A stretch of DNA of 25,163 nucleotides, from contig CAJXBY010000016.1 in assembly GCA_913051905.1 (NCBI GenBank), positions 1-25,163 of the forward strand, in the 5' to 3' direction. This DNA is from an uncultured Gammaproteobacteria bacterium. GTDB taxonomy: Bacteria > Pseudomonadota > Gammaproteobacteria > Arenicellales > UBA868. Below the pieces are notes generated by a model. That model did no database searches, was not told the origin of the DNA, and saw only the letters and a list, made by a program, of their open reading frames with translations. Shown piece by piece: positions 1 to 8,220 of this stretch. The position numbers and the translations under genes are program-made. Within the stretch, counting starts at the first letter, position 1; each line of letters opens with the position of its first letter.

Positions 1-130
1 CATGAGTTCCAACTACAATGCCCGGCCGCGACCGGCTGAAGTGATTGTCGATGGCACCTCTCATCACGTCGTGCGAGCCCGGGAAACAACAACGCAGTTG
101 TTCGAAAATGAACAGCTTCTTCCACACTAG
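1..130 (+). CDS. lysA: Diaminopimelate decarboxylase-like protein, C-terminal fragment (5' end outside window)
   Basis: An open frame enters from the left edge and stops at TAG 128-130. Its visible 42 residues start SSNYNARPRPAEVIVDG after a Met that is probably internal, and end FENEQLLPH. A 'SNYN-RPR-AEV-VDG' block followed by an 'RET' segment is the characteristic C-terminus of fold-type III PLP decarboxylases, most often LysA, which makes lysine from meso-diaminopimelate in the cytosol. The catalytic lysine and the substrate motifs lie upstream of the window, so a close paralogue (for example a decarboxylase of an exosortase-linked glycan cluster) cannot be excluded. The next gene starts 87 bp downstream on the same strand. 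Confidence 0.7.
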   Translation, partial: MSSNYNARPRPAEVIVDGTSHHVVRARETTTQLFENEQLLPH

Positions 131-217
131 CAAGCGGCTCTTCCATGCTGGTGTCGGGCTGTGGCCGTGAAACCAATACGGTTGCCCGCCGTTCCAGCCT
201 GAGCCTGGATTAAAAGA

Positions 218-1762
218 GTGGTGAGCCTTTTATCAGAACAGCGCGCCCAACAGGGCTTCGTGCTGGTTGTGCTGTCCATTTGTACGCTCGTCAGTGTCAT
301 CCTGTCCGCCTGGTGTATCCACATCGACGATGTAATCAACAATGATGGGGTCGAGTACATCAGGACCGCTGAACACCTAGCAGTCGGCGACTGGTCTGGG
401 GCATTGTCGGCCTACAAGTGGCCGTTCTATCCGTTCTTGATGCTAGTGGTCAGCGACATGCTGGGAATCAGCTACGAGTCAGCCGGTTATGTGCTCAACA
501 GCGTATTTTTTACTGTGTCAACGCTGCTTTTCGTGCTGATTGTCAGGGAATTCGGAGGCGCCTCGCGCCGACTGATTGTGTTTGCCGCCGTTGTGGCCAC
601 CGCCCACCCGGCGTTCAATGAATATCGTGCATTCATCACCCGGGATGCCGGGTACCTCGCGTTGTTTCTTGCTGCGGTTTACTGCCTGGCCCGAAACCAC
701 CGCACCAGTTTCTTACGATATCGGATCGGGGTTCTGGTCGGGTTCCTGGCGGCCAGTCTGTTTCGTATAGAAGGGCTGGTGTTTGTCTTCTGCACGCCGA
801 TGTTGCTGTCGATTTCTCGACCGCGGCGCAGCATGTCTGCATGGCCGATGCTTTTAACCGTCGTTGCGACTGTGGCAGTGATGCCCACGCTGATCATTGG
901 TGTCGTGCTGCTAGTCCCGGACGTGACCGTCAACCACCTGTCAGTACTTGACAACCCGTTACAGGTTGTGACCGACGCGTGGGGGCAGATTGCTTCGACC
1001 ACTGTTGCCAAGCTGACGGTTCTGAAACAGCAGTTTCTGGGTCAGTACTCGTCCGAGCACGCCTATGTGCTGTTCGGGTTTACGGTGGTGATGATTATCG
1101 TATCTGCAGCACTGGGACAATTGACGGTACCCTGGGCAGGCCTAACCCTGTACGGGGTACTGAACCGTCCCCGTTTCCCCGAATCAGGAACGACCCTGTT
1201 CTGGGTTGGTCTGATGGGTATTCACGGTGTCGTGCTGTTGGTCGGAGCCGCCGTAATGATGTTTCTCACTCCGCGTTATCAGCTCTCTCTCAGCGTGATC
1301 GCACTGTTGATCGCGCCCTTTGCATTTCAGCGGCTGCTGCAACAGTTTCCCTGGCAGCGGCTGTCGGTCCTGCGTCGCCTGCTGGTCATTCTGTTGATGC
1401 TGTGGGGTGTTGGTGAATGCATCAGCGGACTGGATAACTTCACCCGGGCTGGCGCGACAAAAGACGCCGGCCAATGGCTCGCGGATAAAGTCCTGATCCC
1501 GGGATCGTTGGTCACCAACGACCGGCGCGTCGCTTTTTACAGCGGTCGCCATGGTGATCTGCAGTACATCGTGACAGACGTCAGCCGGGTACTGCATGGG
1601 CTGCGGAAGGGAAAATGGCAGGATGCCGGTTATGTGGCTCTGAGAGTGCACCGCGAGGATCTCGAGAACGAGGCCTGGATACTTGATGCGCTGGGCGCAT
1701 CACCCCTGAAGGTGTTCAGTCAACCGAAGGGAGACAAAGTGATCGTCTACCTCAGACCCTGA
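218..1762 (+). CDS. GT-C-type membrane glycosyltransferase (ArnT/PMT-like, family 39-like)
   Basis: This 514-residue protein has about ten or more hydrophobic helices, so it is an integral inner-membrane protein. After the first helix (about residues 14-34) it carries NNDGVEYI (41-48), matching the acidic motif in the first periplasmic loop of GT-C enzymes, which use polyprenyl-phosphate sugar donors. A further 'TRDAGY' motif follows near residue 140. The last ~100 residues are soluble and probably periplasmic. Start codons are GTG 218 or GTG 221. No clean ribosome binding site separates them, so the start is uncertain. It follows the lysA-like end on the same strand and converges with the amidotransferase gene, with 50 bp between them. 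Donor and acceptor cannot be told from sequence. A non-enzymatic membrane protein is less likely. Confidence 0.7.
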   Translation: MVSLLSEQRAQQGFVLVVLSICTLVSVILSAWCIHIDDVINNDGVEYIRTAEHLAVGDWSGALSAYKWPFYPFLMLVVSDMLGISYESAGYVLNSVFFTVSTLLFVLIVREFGGASRRLIVFAAVVATAHPAFNEYRAFITRDAGYLALFLAAVYCLARNHRTSFLRYRIGVLVGFLAASLFRIEGLVFVFCTPMLLSISRPRRSMSAWPMLLTVVATVAVMPTLIIGVVLLVPDVTVNHLSVLDNPLQVVTDAWGQIASTTVAKLTVLKQQFLGQYSSEHAYVLFGFTVVMIIVSAALGQLTVPWAGLTLYGVLNRPRFPESGTTLFWVGLMGIHGVVLLVGAAVMMFLTPRYQLSLSVIALLIAPFAFQRLLQQFPWQRLSVLRRLLVILLMLWGVGECISGLDNFTRAGATKDAGQWLADKVLIPGSLVTNDRRVAFYSGRHGDLQYIVTDVSRVLHGLRKGKWQDAGYVALRVHREDLENEAWILDALGASPLKVFSQPKGDKVIVYLRP

Positions 1763-1812
1763 TTCAGGTCGGGTGTCGTCAAGCTCTTTTTTACCCTGGG
1801 ACCCGGTAGAGA

Positions 1813-3744
1813 TTACCGTGGCGCCAGCAGTTCGTCGATGAAGTCACGCATCTGGTCGACCGAACGGTTTTCGAAGTACATTCGGTACCACAGCTCAAGA
1901 TTGAGCAGAATCCAGATTCGAAAGTTGTGATCGACCTGGCCGTTCAGATGTTCTTCGACCAGGCGCCTTATAAAGACGGGATCGAAAATTCCGAGTTCCA
2001 CCATGCGCGACTCGTCGAAAAGGTTGCGGAGAAAGTGGGCGAGGTCAGTACGCAGCCACAGGGCGATGGGAAACCCGAAGCCCTGTTTCTTGCGGTACAC
2101 CAGCTCTCTCGGGAGGTAACGGGCCGAAACAGAACGCAGGATGTGCTTGAGTTTCATGCCTTTGAGTTTCATCGAGCCCGGTATGCCGGCCGCATATTCG
2201 ACCAACCGGTGGTCAACCAGCGGTGAACGGTTCTCCAGGGAATGAGCCATGCACATGCGGTCCGCTATGACCAGCAGGTGGTCGGGCATCCGGGTCATCA
2301 GGTCGGTATACAGCATCCGGTCGACGAGCTCGTTGACATTGCCGGCGTTGAAGTGGACGAGTATTTTCTCCCGCGAGTCGGTTGAATCGAACCTGCTCCG
2401 TGCCTCCTCGGTAAAGAGCAGATTTTTGCTGTCGTGGGTGAAGCGCAGAAAGCTCATGCTGTGGGCATATCGGTCCCCTTTTTCGCGCAGTGACATCTCG
2501 TTCAGCCAGCGAGCTTTTTGGGCAAGGGTCTTGTACTGGAATGTGTCCGGTATCATGCTGATCAGCCGGTGCATGACGGAACGGCGCAACCATTGGGGCA
2601 GGATCGCGTAATAGTCGGCCAGACGCTGGCCCGCGAAGCGATCATAGCCCGCGAAACTCTCGTCGCCGCCATCCCCGGAAAGGACCACCTTGACCTGTTT
2701 TCGTGCCAGTGCCGCGACCAGATAGACTCCCACCCCGAAAGGATCTGACGGTTCATCCATGTGCCGAATCATGTCGGGTATCCTGTGAATGAGATCCGAT
2801 TCGACTATTTCTTCATGGGCCTCCATTCCGTAGCGTTCAGATACCATGCGGGCGAAAGGCAGTTCATTGAATGACTGCTCCTTGACACCGATGGAGAACA
2901 CCGGCACGGGTTGTTCCTGGGACACCGCCATCATTGCTGCCACCGTGCTCGAATCGATACCACCGGAGAGAAATGCGCCGACCCGAACATCGCTCAACAT
3001 ATGGGAACGGACGGAATCGAGCAGGGTGTCGTGCAGCCCTTCCTCTACGGATTTTTCCGTTCCACCGTGTTTGTTGATGAAGTCTATATCCCAGTAACGC
3101 TGGATCCGGGTCGCGCCGGCTTCATACACCAGATAGCTTCCGGCGGGCAGTTTGTGAATGCCCTTGAAAAATGTGAATGCGTCGGGCATGAATCGTAAGG
3201 AGACGTAATGCCAGAGGCCTTCCAGTTCCGGTTCTGCCCTGACCAGCCCGCTATCCAGTAGAGCCTTGACCTCGGATGCAAAAAACAGCCTGTCGTCGCC
3301 TTGGACGAAAAAAAGCGGTTTCTGGCCCATCTGATCCCGGGCCAGCAGCAGGCGTTTTTTCGTCCGGTCCCAGAGTGCAAAGGCGAACATCCCGCGCAGC
3401 AGCCGCACACAGTTCTCGCCATGCTCCTCATAAAGATGCAGGATGACCTCTACATCCGTCTCGGTCTTGAACCGGTGACCCAGTGAAGTCAACGTGTCGC
3501 GCAGTTCGGGTGAGTTGTAGATCTCGCCGTTGCAGATCAGTACCAACGTGTCGTCTTCGTTACGAATCGGATACAGCCCGGTCTCGAGGTCAATGATACT
3601 GAGACGAGTCATACCCAGAGCGATCGAGGTGTCCCGATAGAAGCCCTCATCGTCAGGTCCGCGGTGCGCTAGGGACCGAGCCATCGCCGAGATGGCTTGG
3701 TGCTGTGCAGGATCAGGGCTGTGTATTCCGGCGATTCCACACAT
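1813..3744 (-). CDS. asnB: AsnB-type glutamine-dependent amidotransferase (asparagine synthetase-like)
   Basis: This 643-residue protein has both asparagine synthetase domains. The N-terminal Ntn glutaminase begins MCGIAG, with the nucleophile Cys2 once Met is removed, followed by RGPDDEG (28-34) and NGEIYN (72-77). The C-terminal ATP-pyrophosphatase domain has the PP-loop SGGIDSS (260-266) and a later SGDGGDESFAGYDRF block. The family adenylates a carboxylate and amidates it with ammonia from glutamine. Homologues of this length are common in polysaccharide and exosortase-type gene clusters, where the substrate is often a sugar acid or unknown rather than aspartate. The context here (glycosyltransferases, epimerase, acyltransferase) makes a glycan-related substrate plausible, but this is inference. 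The gene is divergent from the flippase/propeller gene across a 141-bp spacer. The ATG start is fixed by the required N-terminal Cys. Confidence 0.88.
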   Translation of the reverse strand: MCGIAGIHSPDPAQHQAISAMARSLAHRGPDDEGFYRDTSIALGMTRLSIIDLETGLYPIRNEDDTLVLICNGEIYNSPELRDTLTSLGHRFKTETDVEVILHLYEEHGENCVRLLRGMFAFALWDRTKKRLLLARDQMGQKPLFFVQGDDRLFFASEVKALLDSGLVRAEPELEGLWHYVSLRFMPDAFTFFKGIHKLPAGSYLVYEAGATRIQRYWDIDFINKHGGTEKSVEEGLHDTLLDSVRSHMLSDVRVGAFLSGGIDSSTVAAMMAVSQEQPVPVFSIGVKEQSFNELPFARMVSERYGMEAHEEIVESDLIHRIPDMIRHMDEPSDPFGVGVYLVAALARKQVKVVLSGDGGDESFAGYDRFAGQRLADYYAILPQWLRRSVMHRLISMIPDTFQYKTLAQKARWLNEMSLREKGDRYAHSMSFLRFTHDSKNLLFTEEARSRFDSTDSREKILVHFNAGNVNELVDRMLYTDLMTRMPDHLLVIADRMCMAHSLENRSPLVDHRLVEYAAGIPGSMKLKGMKLKHILRSVSARYLPRELVYRKKQGFGFPIALWLRTDLAHFLRNLFDESRMVELGIFDPVFIRRLVEEHLNGQVDHNFRIWILLNLELWYRMYFENRSVDQMRDFIDELLAPR

Positions 3745-3839
3745 CGGCGTTAGTTCTCAAGCTTGTGACAGAAGCTGAATGACCATCAGATCAGGCGCCG
3801 TTCGAGCCGCGTGCGTACTGGTAAGATGATACCTGTCGT

Positions 3840-3861
3840 CCAGGCGGACAATTTTGCCTGG
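3840..3861. repeat. Inverted repeat in the divergent spacer
   Basis: CCAGGC (3840-3845) and GCCTGG (3856-3861) form perfect 6-bp arms around a 10-bp AT-leaning spacer. The repeat sits between the divergent amidotransferase and flippase/propeller genes, where an operator would be expected. The arms are short enough to occur by chance, and no regulator family is recognised. Confidence 0.3.
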
Positions 3862-3885
3862 CAGATAATCAGATTGTAGGGCGTT

Positions 3886-6009
3886 TTGTCCCCTACCGTA
3901 CGGCCGATCCTGACACAGATGATTTCGACCCAGGTTCCCATCACACGCATGGCGACACGTTTGCTTTATTCAGCAGGGTTTTCCCTGGCTCTGCTGGCCG
4001 GGTTTCTGCATCTCATCGCGACCCGCGGAGAACAGGTCAATCTGACAGCGGTCTATGAAGTGATTCGTGGGCTCCCCGGTACGCTGATCGGGGTTTTTGT
4101 CCTGATCCAGTTGCTGGTCATTTTTGTTCGCGCCCTGCGTTATCAGATCATCTTTAAAGCTCAAAAGACGCCTAAAGGGCCGACCTTTCGCCAATTGCTC
4201 CTGGTGACGGGGGTGCGCAATATGGTGGTAGACCTGTTGCCAGCCCGTCTGGGTGAACTGGTGTTCGTATTGATGTTGAATCGGGGCTGCAGGGTGCCGG
4301 TCGCCAGAGGGCTGGCTGTACTGGCGATCAGCCTGGTGGCAGATATTCTGATTCTCATCCCGGTGGTGCTTGCGATGGGTCTTCTGCCGCTCGCGCTGTC
4401 CGGTCTGACGACGGGACTGGTACCTGCTGCGTTTGTTCTCTGCGGGATGACTGTGGTTGCCGCCGGCGCTGTCTGGAAGGGACCCCCTTGGCTCGCCACA
4501 TGGCTCGATCGACGGGGTGCGGGCCGGTTGCAGCGCGTAGTTCAGTTCCTTATGGACTTCCGGCAGGTACTGGAGCGGTGTATGCAGCACGGTATTCTGG
4601 CGCGGTTGCTGCTTTTGTCGGCGGTGCTTCGGTTTCTCAAGTACTACGGGCTTTATGTGCTGTTTACAGCCGTAACCGGATCCGATGGACTGTCAGTGCC
4701 GCCTCTGAACGCACTACAGTCGCTGGCGGCGTTGGTGGCCTCTGAGGCTGCTGCCAGCCTGCCGGTACCCGCTCTAATGGGTTTCGGCCTTTATGAGGCT
4801 GGCGGTTTTCTGGTTCTCACACTGCTCGGGTTTTCGGCAGTCACGTCACTGATGACCATGTTGACTGTGCACATTGCCAGCCAGGTGGTTGACTATCTGC
4901 TGGGTTGCTGCTGTCTGGTATTGTTTTTTCTCCTCGTGCCGGGGCGGCTGCCGGCAACCGGGGCGCCATCTATCACGGCCGGTGTTTCCCGTATGCAGTT
5001 TGGTGCACTTTTAGGCAGCCTTGTGGTGTTCGCAGCCGGCCTGGTTCTGATCGCTGGCCAATATGAGCAGGTCCAGCAGGCCCGGTCCCGGCTGCCGCCG
5101 CCGGATGGACGAGCGGTCGTTCGGTCCCAGACTCCATTGGAATCAGGCTGGTCAGAGCAGAATCTGCCCCACGGCTGGCTGGTCTGGAGTTCCAACCGTT
5201 TCGGCAACCACGATATTCTGAAGATGCGCCTTCCGGATGGAGCAATTACGCGCCTCACAAAGCACCCGCATAGCGAATATTTCCCGCGTATCTCACCGAA
5301 CGGCCGGCAGCTGGTGTTCGCACGGTCCCGTGAACCCTGGGTATCCCAGCGTGATCCGGTGCCCTGGGACGTTTTTCTACTGGATCTTCAATCGGGAGAC
5401 CAACGACGGCTTGCCGAGTTCGCGACTTCGCCCACATGGTCCGAGGCGGGTGACCGAGTGTACTTTCAACGTGGAAAAGACCAGTTCGTAGCACTGGATC
5501 TGGCAAGCGGCCGCGAGCAGGTTCTGTATCAGGCGGGAGAGGACGTAATCCCGGGCGGTGTCGAGTTACAAAGACCCATGTTCAACCCACAACGCGCGCA
5601 GTTGGCCGCCACTTGGCGCGGTGCAAAGCGTATGACGGTGACCGTAGGCCTAGACGGAAGCTTGCGGCCGGTCGGTCAGGGCTGCCAACTGAGCTGGGCG
5701 CCGCAGGGCGAGTTCCTCTACTGGGTGGATCACGGCGGTCTGATGCAGAACCGCATCTACAAACAAAACGCCGGATCGGATGAGGTGCAGCCCTGGCTGG
5801 ATCTGCCTGAGCCCTACAGCCATGAGTATTTTCCGCGTTTGAGTCGGAACGGTCGCTACCTCGTGCTGGGTGCAAGCCGCGGCGGTCACGAGCATGACGT
5901 GGCGGACTATGAGATCTTTCTATGGCCCGTCGGCAGTCCTTCGGAACGCGCGGTTCGGCTGACCTGGCACACCGGAAACGACGGTTGGCCGGATCTTTTT
6001 CTTCAGTGA
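3886..6009 (+). CDS. Fusion: flippase-like (LPG synthase TM / UPF0104-type) membrane domain + TolB-like beta-propeller
   Basis: This 707-residue protein has two parts. Residues ~25-350 form a polytopic membrane domain of the lysylphosphatidylglycerol-synthase-TM / AglD-like family, with LLPARLGELVFVLMLNR (117-133) and a late 'GFGLYEAG' block (299-306) that corresponds to the family's 'G-G-x-E' signature. One more helix (about 372-390) leads to a soluble domain (about 425-707). That domain has PD40/TolB-type propeller repeats, such as 'SSNRFGNHDI', 'HSEYFPRISPNGRQLVFA' and 'HEYFPRLSRNGRYLVL'. The propeller is probably periplasmic. TTG 3886 is preceded by a weak GTAGGG site; ATG 3919 and ATG 3949 are alternatives without a good site. 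The membrane family is linked to lipid or lipid-linked sugar handling, and the propeller suggests partner or glycan binding. The gene converges on the epimerase gene, 13 bp away. Confidence 0.75.
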   Translation: MSPTVRPILTQMISTQVPITRMATRLLYSAGFSLALLAGFLHLIATRGEQVNLTAVYEVIRGLPGTLIGVFVLIQLLVIFVRALRYQIIFKAQKTPKGPTFRQLLLVTGVRNMVVDLLPARLGELVFVLMLNRGCRVPVARGLAVLAISLVADILILIPVVLAMGLLPLALSGLTTGLVPAAFVLCGMTVVAAGAVWKGPPWLATWLDRRGAGRLQRVVQFLMDFRQVLERCMQHGILARLLLLSAVLRFLKYYGLYVLFTAVTGSDGLSVPPLNALQSLAALVASEAAASLPVPALMGFGLYEAGGFLVLTLLGFSAVTSLMTMLTVHIASQVVDYLLGCCCLVLFFLLVPGRLPATGAPSITAGVSRMQFGALLGSLVVFAAGLVLIAGQYEQVQQARSRLPPPDGRAVVRSQTPLESGWSEQNLPHGWLVWSSNRFGNHDILKMRLPDGAITRLTKHPHSEYFPRISPNGRQLVFARSREPWVSQRDPVPWDVFLLDLQSGDQRRLAEFATSPTWSEAGDRVYFQRGKDQFVALDLASGREQVLYQAGEDVIPGGVELQRPMFNPQRAQLAATWRGAKRMTVTVGLDGSLRPVGQGCQLSWAPQGEFLYWVDHGGLMQNRIYKQNAGSDEVQPWLDLPEPYSHEYFPRLSRNGRYLVLGASRGGHEHDVADYEIFLWPVGSPSERAVRLTWHTGNDGWPDLFLQ

Positions 6010-6022
6010 GTGCCTCTACAGA

Positions 6023-7006
6023 CTACAGGTACCCTTGTGCACGGTACCACTGGGCGGTTCGCTGGAGTCCCTCGTCTAGTCCGACTTTGGGCTGGTAGCC
6101 GATCTCGTTACGGGCCCGGGAAATATCGAAGGCTCGACTCTGCCGATACCAGTCGACTCTACGCGGAAAGATCGGCGGGCTGATCTTGAATGGCCGGCAA
6201 GCCTTCTCGAATACGTGGCCAGCAAGCCACAAAGGCCAGAACGGGTAGTGGGGTGTTTTGGCTTCTACACCGAGTGCCTTGGCCACCCGGTGTACGAGCT
6301 CTTCGACGGAGAGGTATTCCTGGTCGGCAATCAGGTAGGTCCGCCCATCACCGATGCCGTCGTCGGTCAGCGCCAGCAGGGCGTCGACGAAGTTGTCAAT
6401 GTAAAGGGGGTGGTAAAGCGCTCTGCCGCTTCCAAAGATAGGGAATCGGCCGCGTGCAACACGCCGGAAGATCATGCCGAAGCGTTCCGGATCTCCCGGA
6501 CCATAGATCGCGGCCGGCCGGACAATCGCCGTTTTCAGGCCGCGCTGACCGAATTCATTGACCAGTGGTTCGGCTTCATACTTGGTCTGCTGATAGTAAT
6601 CGGCGGCAGCGATGGGGGCGTCTTCATCAGCGGGTGGGTTCTTGACGTCGCCGTGGACCCCACAGGTGCTGCAGTAGACTAGCCGCCTTACACCGGCGGC
6701 TTCGGCCGCCTTGAGAATGGTCTCAGTACCGCCGACATTGACTTTTTGATAGTAGGTGTCGGGGACATTCAGTTCCCGGAAGGCAGCCGCGAGGTGGTGG
6801 ACGATCTCCACCCCCTGCATGGTTTCGTTGACCAGGGCCTCATCGGTTACGCTACCGATCATGACCCGGGCGCCCCATTGGCGGATCTCCTCGGTGTCAA
6901 GTCCCTCTTTGTAGTCCAGTGCGATAACCTCGTGACCCGACTCGACGAGACGTTTTACCAGTGCCTTACCGGTAAATCCGGTACCGCCGGTAACCAGCAC
7001 CTTCAT
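6023..7006 (-). CDS. NAD(P)-dependent nucleotide-sugar epimerase/dehydratase (extended SDR)
   Basis: This 327-residue protein is the usual size for an extended short-chain dehydrogenase. It has the N-terminal Rossmann motif TGGTGFTG (6-13), the HLAA segment (71-74), a Ser/Thr active-site segment YCSTCGVHG (111-119) and the catalytic Y138-x3-K142 pair. It is cytosolic and expected to epimerise, dehydrate or reduce a nucleotide-activated sugar. The exact substrate is not visible, and related proteins act on steroids or other alcohols. Its ATG start overlaps the TGA stop of the upstream GT4 gene in ATGA (7003-7006), which suggests translational coupling and a shared pathway. It is the last gene of the GlpD-GT4-epimerase unit and converges with the fusion gene. 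Confidence 0.85.
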   Translation of the reverse strand: MKVLVTGGTGFTGKALVKRLVESGHEVIALDYKEGLDTEEIRQWGARVMIGSVTDEALVNETMQGVEIVHHLAAAFRELNVPDTYYQKVNVGGTETILKAAEAAGVRRLVYCSTCGVHGDVKNPPADEDAPIAAADYYQQTKYEAEPLVNEFGQRGLKTAIVRPAAIYGPGDPERFGMIFRRVARGRFPIFGSGRALYHPLYIDNFVDALLALTDDGIGDGRTYLIADQEYLSVEELVHRVAKALGVEAKTPHYPFWPLWLAGHVFEKACRPFKISPPIFPRRVDWYRQSRAFDISRARNEIGYQPKVGLDEGLQRTAQWYRAQGYL

Positions 7007-8220
7007 TGAATCTCTCCGTTTGAATCCGAGGCTTGTTCCATAATGACGTCCGGCCGAACGATATGACCATAGATTGACCGGATCAACCGGCCCGCGCTAC
7101 TCAGCGAGTACTCTGCGGCTAGGCGGCGGTTGCGCTCGCCGATCCGGCGCCGCTCCGCCTCGTCGGCAAGTAGCGCCTCGATCCTGTCGGCAAGGTAATG
7201 GGGGTCCTCTGGTTTGCCGTCCCCTGCTTGACCAAGAATCTGCCGATGGTGTGCCGTCGGAAACGCGGCCACGGGCAGCCCGGCGGCCATGTAGTGAAGC
7301 AGTTTGCCACTGCCTTCACCGGATTCAGATACCTTGGGATCTACAGCGACATCCGCAGCGAGCAGATAGGCCGGTAACTCATCGAAGGACACCCGCCCTT
7401 CGAGGTGAATACGTTCTGACAACTGCTGGGTACGACGGAAGGTATCCAGATCCTCGGTGGGGTATCCAACCAGCAGGAAACAAACATCGTTCCGGCGTCG
7501 TACGAGTTCGAGCACAGTTGTTTTCAGGTGTTCCGTGCCCTTGATCGGCAATAGGGAGCCACTGTAAACCACGATTTTGGCGTTGTCTGAAAACGGCAGC
7601 TTTGCCGGGTGGCGACACTTCGTGAAGGTGTTTATATCAACCCGGTCATCCAGCAGTGTCAATCGGCTGGACGGAACACCGTAATCGTCCCGGCACAGGG
7701 CTTGACTGTTGGCAGAAGAGCAGAAAATATGACTCGGCAGTCTGAGCAGGCTGAATTCCAGAAACCTCAGTGCCGGTTTGAGGAGCCAGGTTCTCCACAA
7801 GGCATGGGCAAAATACCCGTGGTCCTGCAGTTCGCCGACTAACCCCCCCTGGATATCCACGACCAGCGGAATTCGGCGCCAGGCCAGCAGAATACGTACC
7901 AGCCAGCCGATCAACAGTCCTTCATGCAGGTGCGCATGAATGATGTCGGGTCTTTGCTGGCGGGCGATCCTGAACGACAACGCAAGTAGGTGCAGGTCGG
8001 CACGCAGCTTGCCTTTCTGCGGACCGGCCGCGGTTTCGGTATAGCCCGGCACGGGAGCCGCACGATGGATCTTGACGTCATTACGGTCACGCCCATGGTG
8101 ATAGGTACAAAGAGTGTTCCGGGTGTTGTGATGCGCTAGTGCTTGGATAATGTTGAGAATCCGAATATGGCAACCCCGGTCGGAGAAAAAAGGCGTCGGC
8201 GCGATATGGAGAATCTTCAA
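7003..8220 (-). CDS. Glycosyltransferase family 4 (GT-B fold)
   Basis: With a TTG start at 8220 the protein is 405 residues and begins MKILHIAPTPFFSDRGCHIR, the normal N-terminus of a GT4 enzyme. A start 16 codons upstream would add an unrelated Cys/Arg-rich piece inside the previous gene. GGAGGA lies 9 nt before the TTG. The C-terminal Rossmann half has VYSGSLLPIKG (218-228) and the donor-binding stretch around E299 and SGKLLHYMAAGLPVA (304-318), the usual E-x7-E region in variant form. Such enzymes transfer a sugar from a nucleotide donor on the cytosolic face of the membrane. The TTG overlaps the stop of the GlpD-like gene in TTGA (8217-8220), and the stop overlaps the epimerase start, so the gene is the middle of a tightly coupled trio. 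Donor and acceptor are unknown. Confidence 0.87.
   Translation of the reverse strand: MKILHIAPTPFFSDRGCHIRILNIIQALAHHNTRNTLCTYHHGRDRNDVKIHRAAPVPGYTETAAGPQKGKLRADLHLLALSFRIARQQRPDIIHAHLHEGLLIGWLVRILLAWRRIPLVVDIQGGLVGELQDHGYFAHALWRTWLLKPALRFLEFSLLRLPSHIFCSSANSQALCRDDYGVPSSRLTLLDDRVDINTFTKCRHPAKLPFSDNAKIVVYSGSLLPIKGTEHLKTTVLELVRRRNDVCFLLVGYPTEDLDTFRRTQQLSERIHLEGRVSFDELPAYLLAADVAVDPKVSESGEGSGKLLHYMAAGLPVAAFPTAHHRQILGQAGDGKPEDPHYLADRIEALLADEAERRRIGERNRRLAAEYSLSSAGRLIRSIYGHIVRPDVIMEQASDSNGEIQ

Noticed and set aside
145..213. 22-codon plus-strand frame with MLVSGCG, resembling a lipobox, after the lysA-like stop
   Set aside because: There is no n-region or hydrophobic helix before the Cys, an in-frame stop lies shortly upstream, and no ribosome binding site is seen. 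The small lipoprotein linked to lysA is normally upstream of it, not downstream.
1763..1812. Possible bidirectional terminator with a T6 run between the converging GT-C and amidotransferase genes
   Set aside because: No stable stem directly precedes the T run, and only 4-bp complementarities could be found.
3970..4590. 206-codon minus-strand frame inside the flippase/propeller gene
   Set aside because: Gln, His and Arg-rich antisense shadow of a membrane-protein gene with recognisable family motifs.
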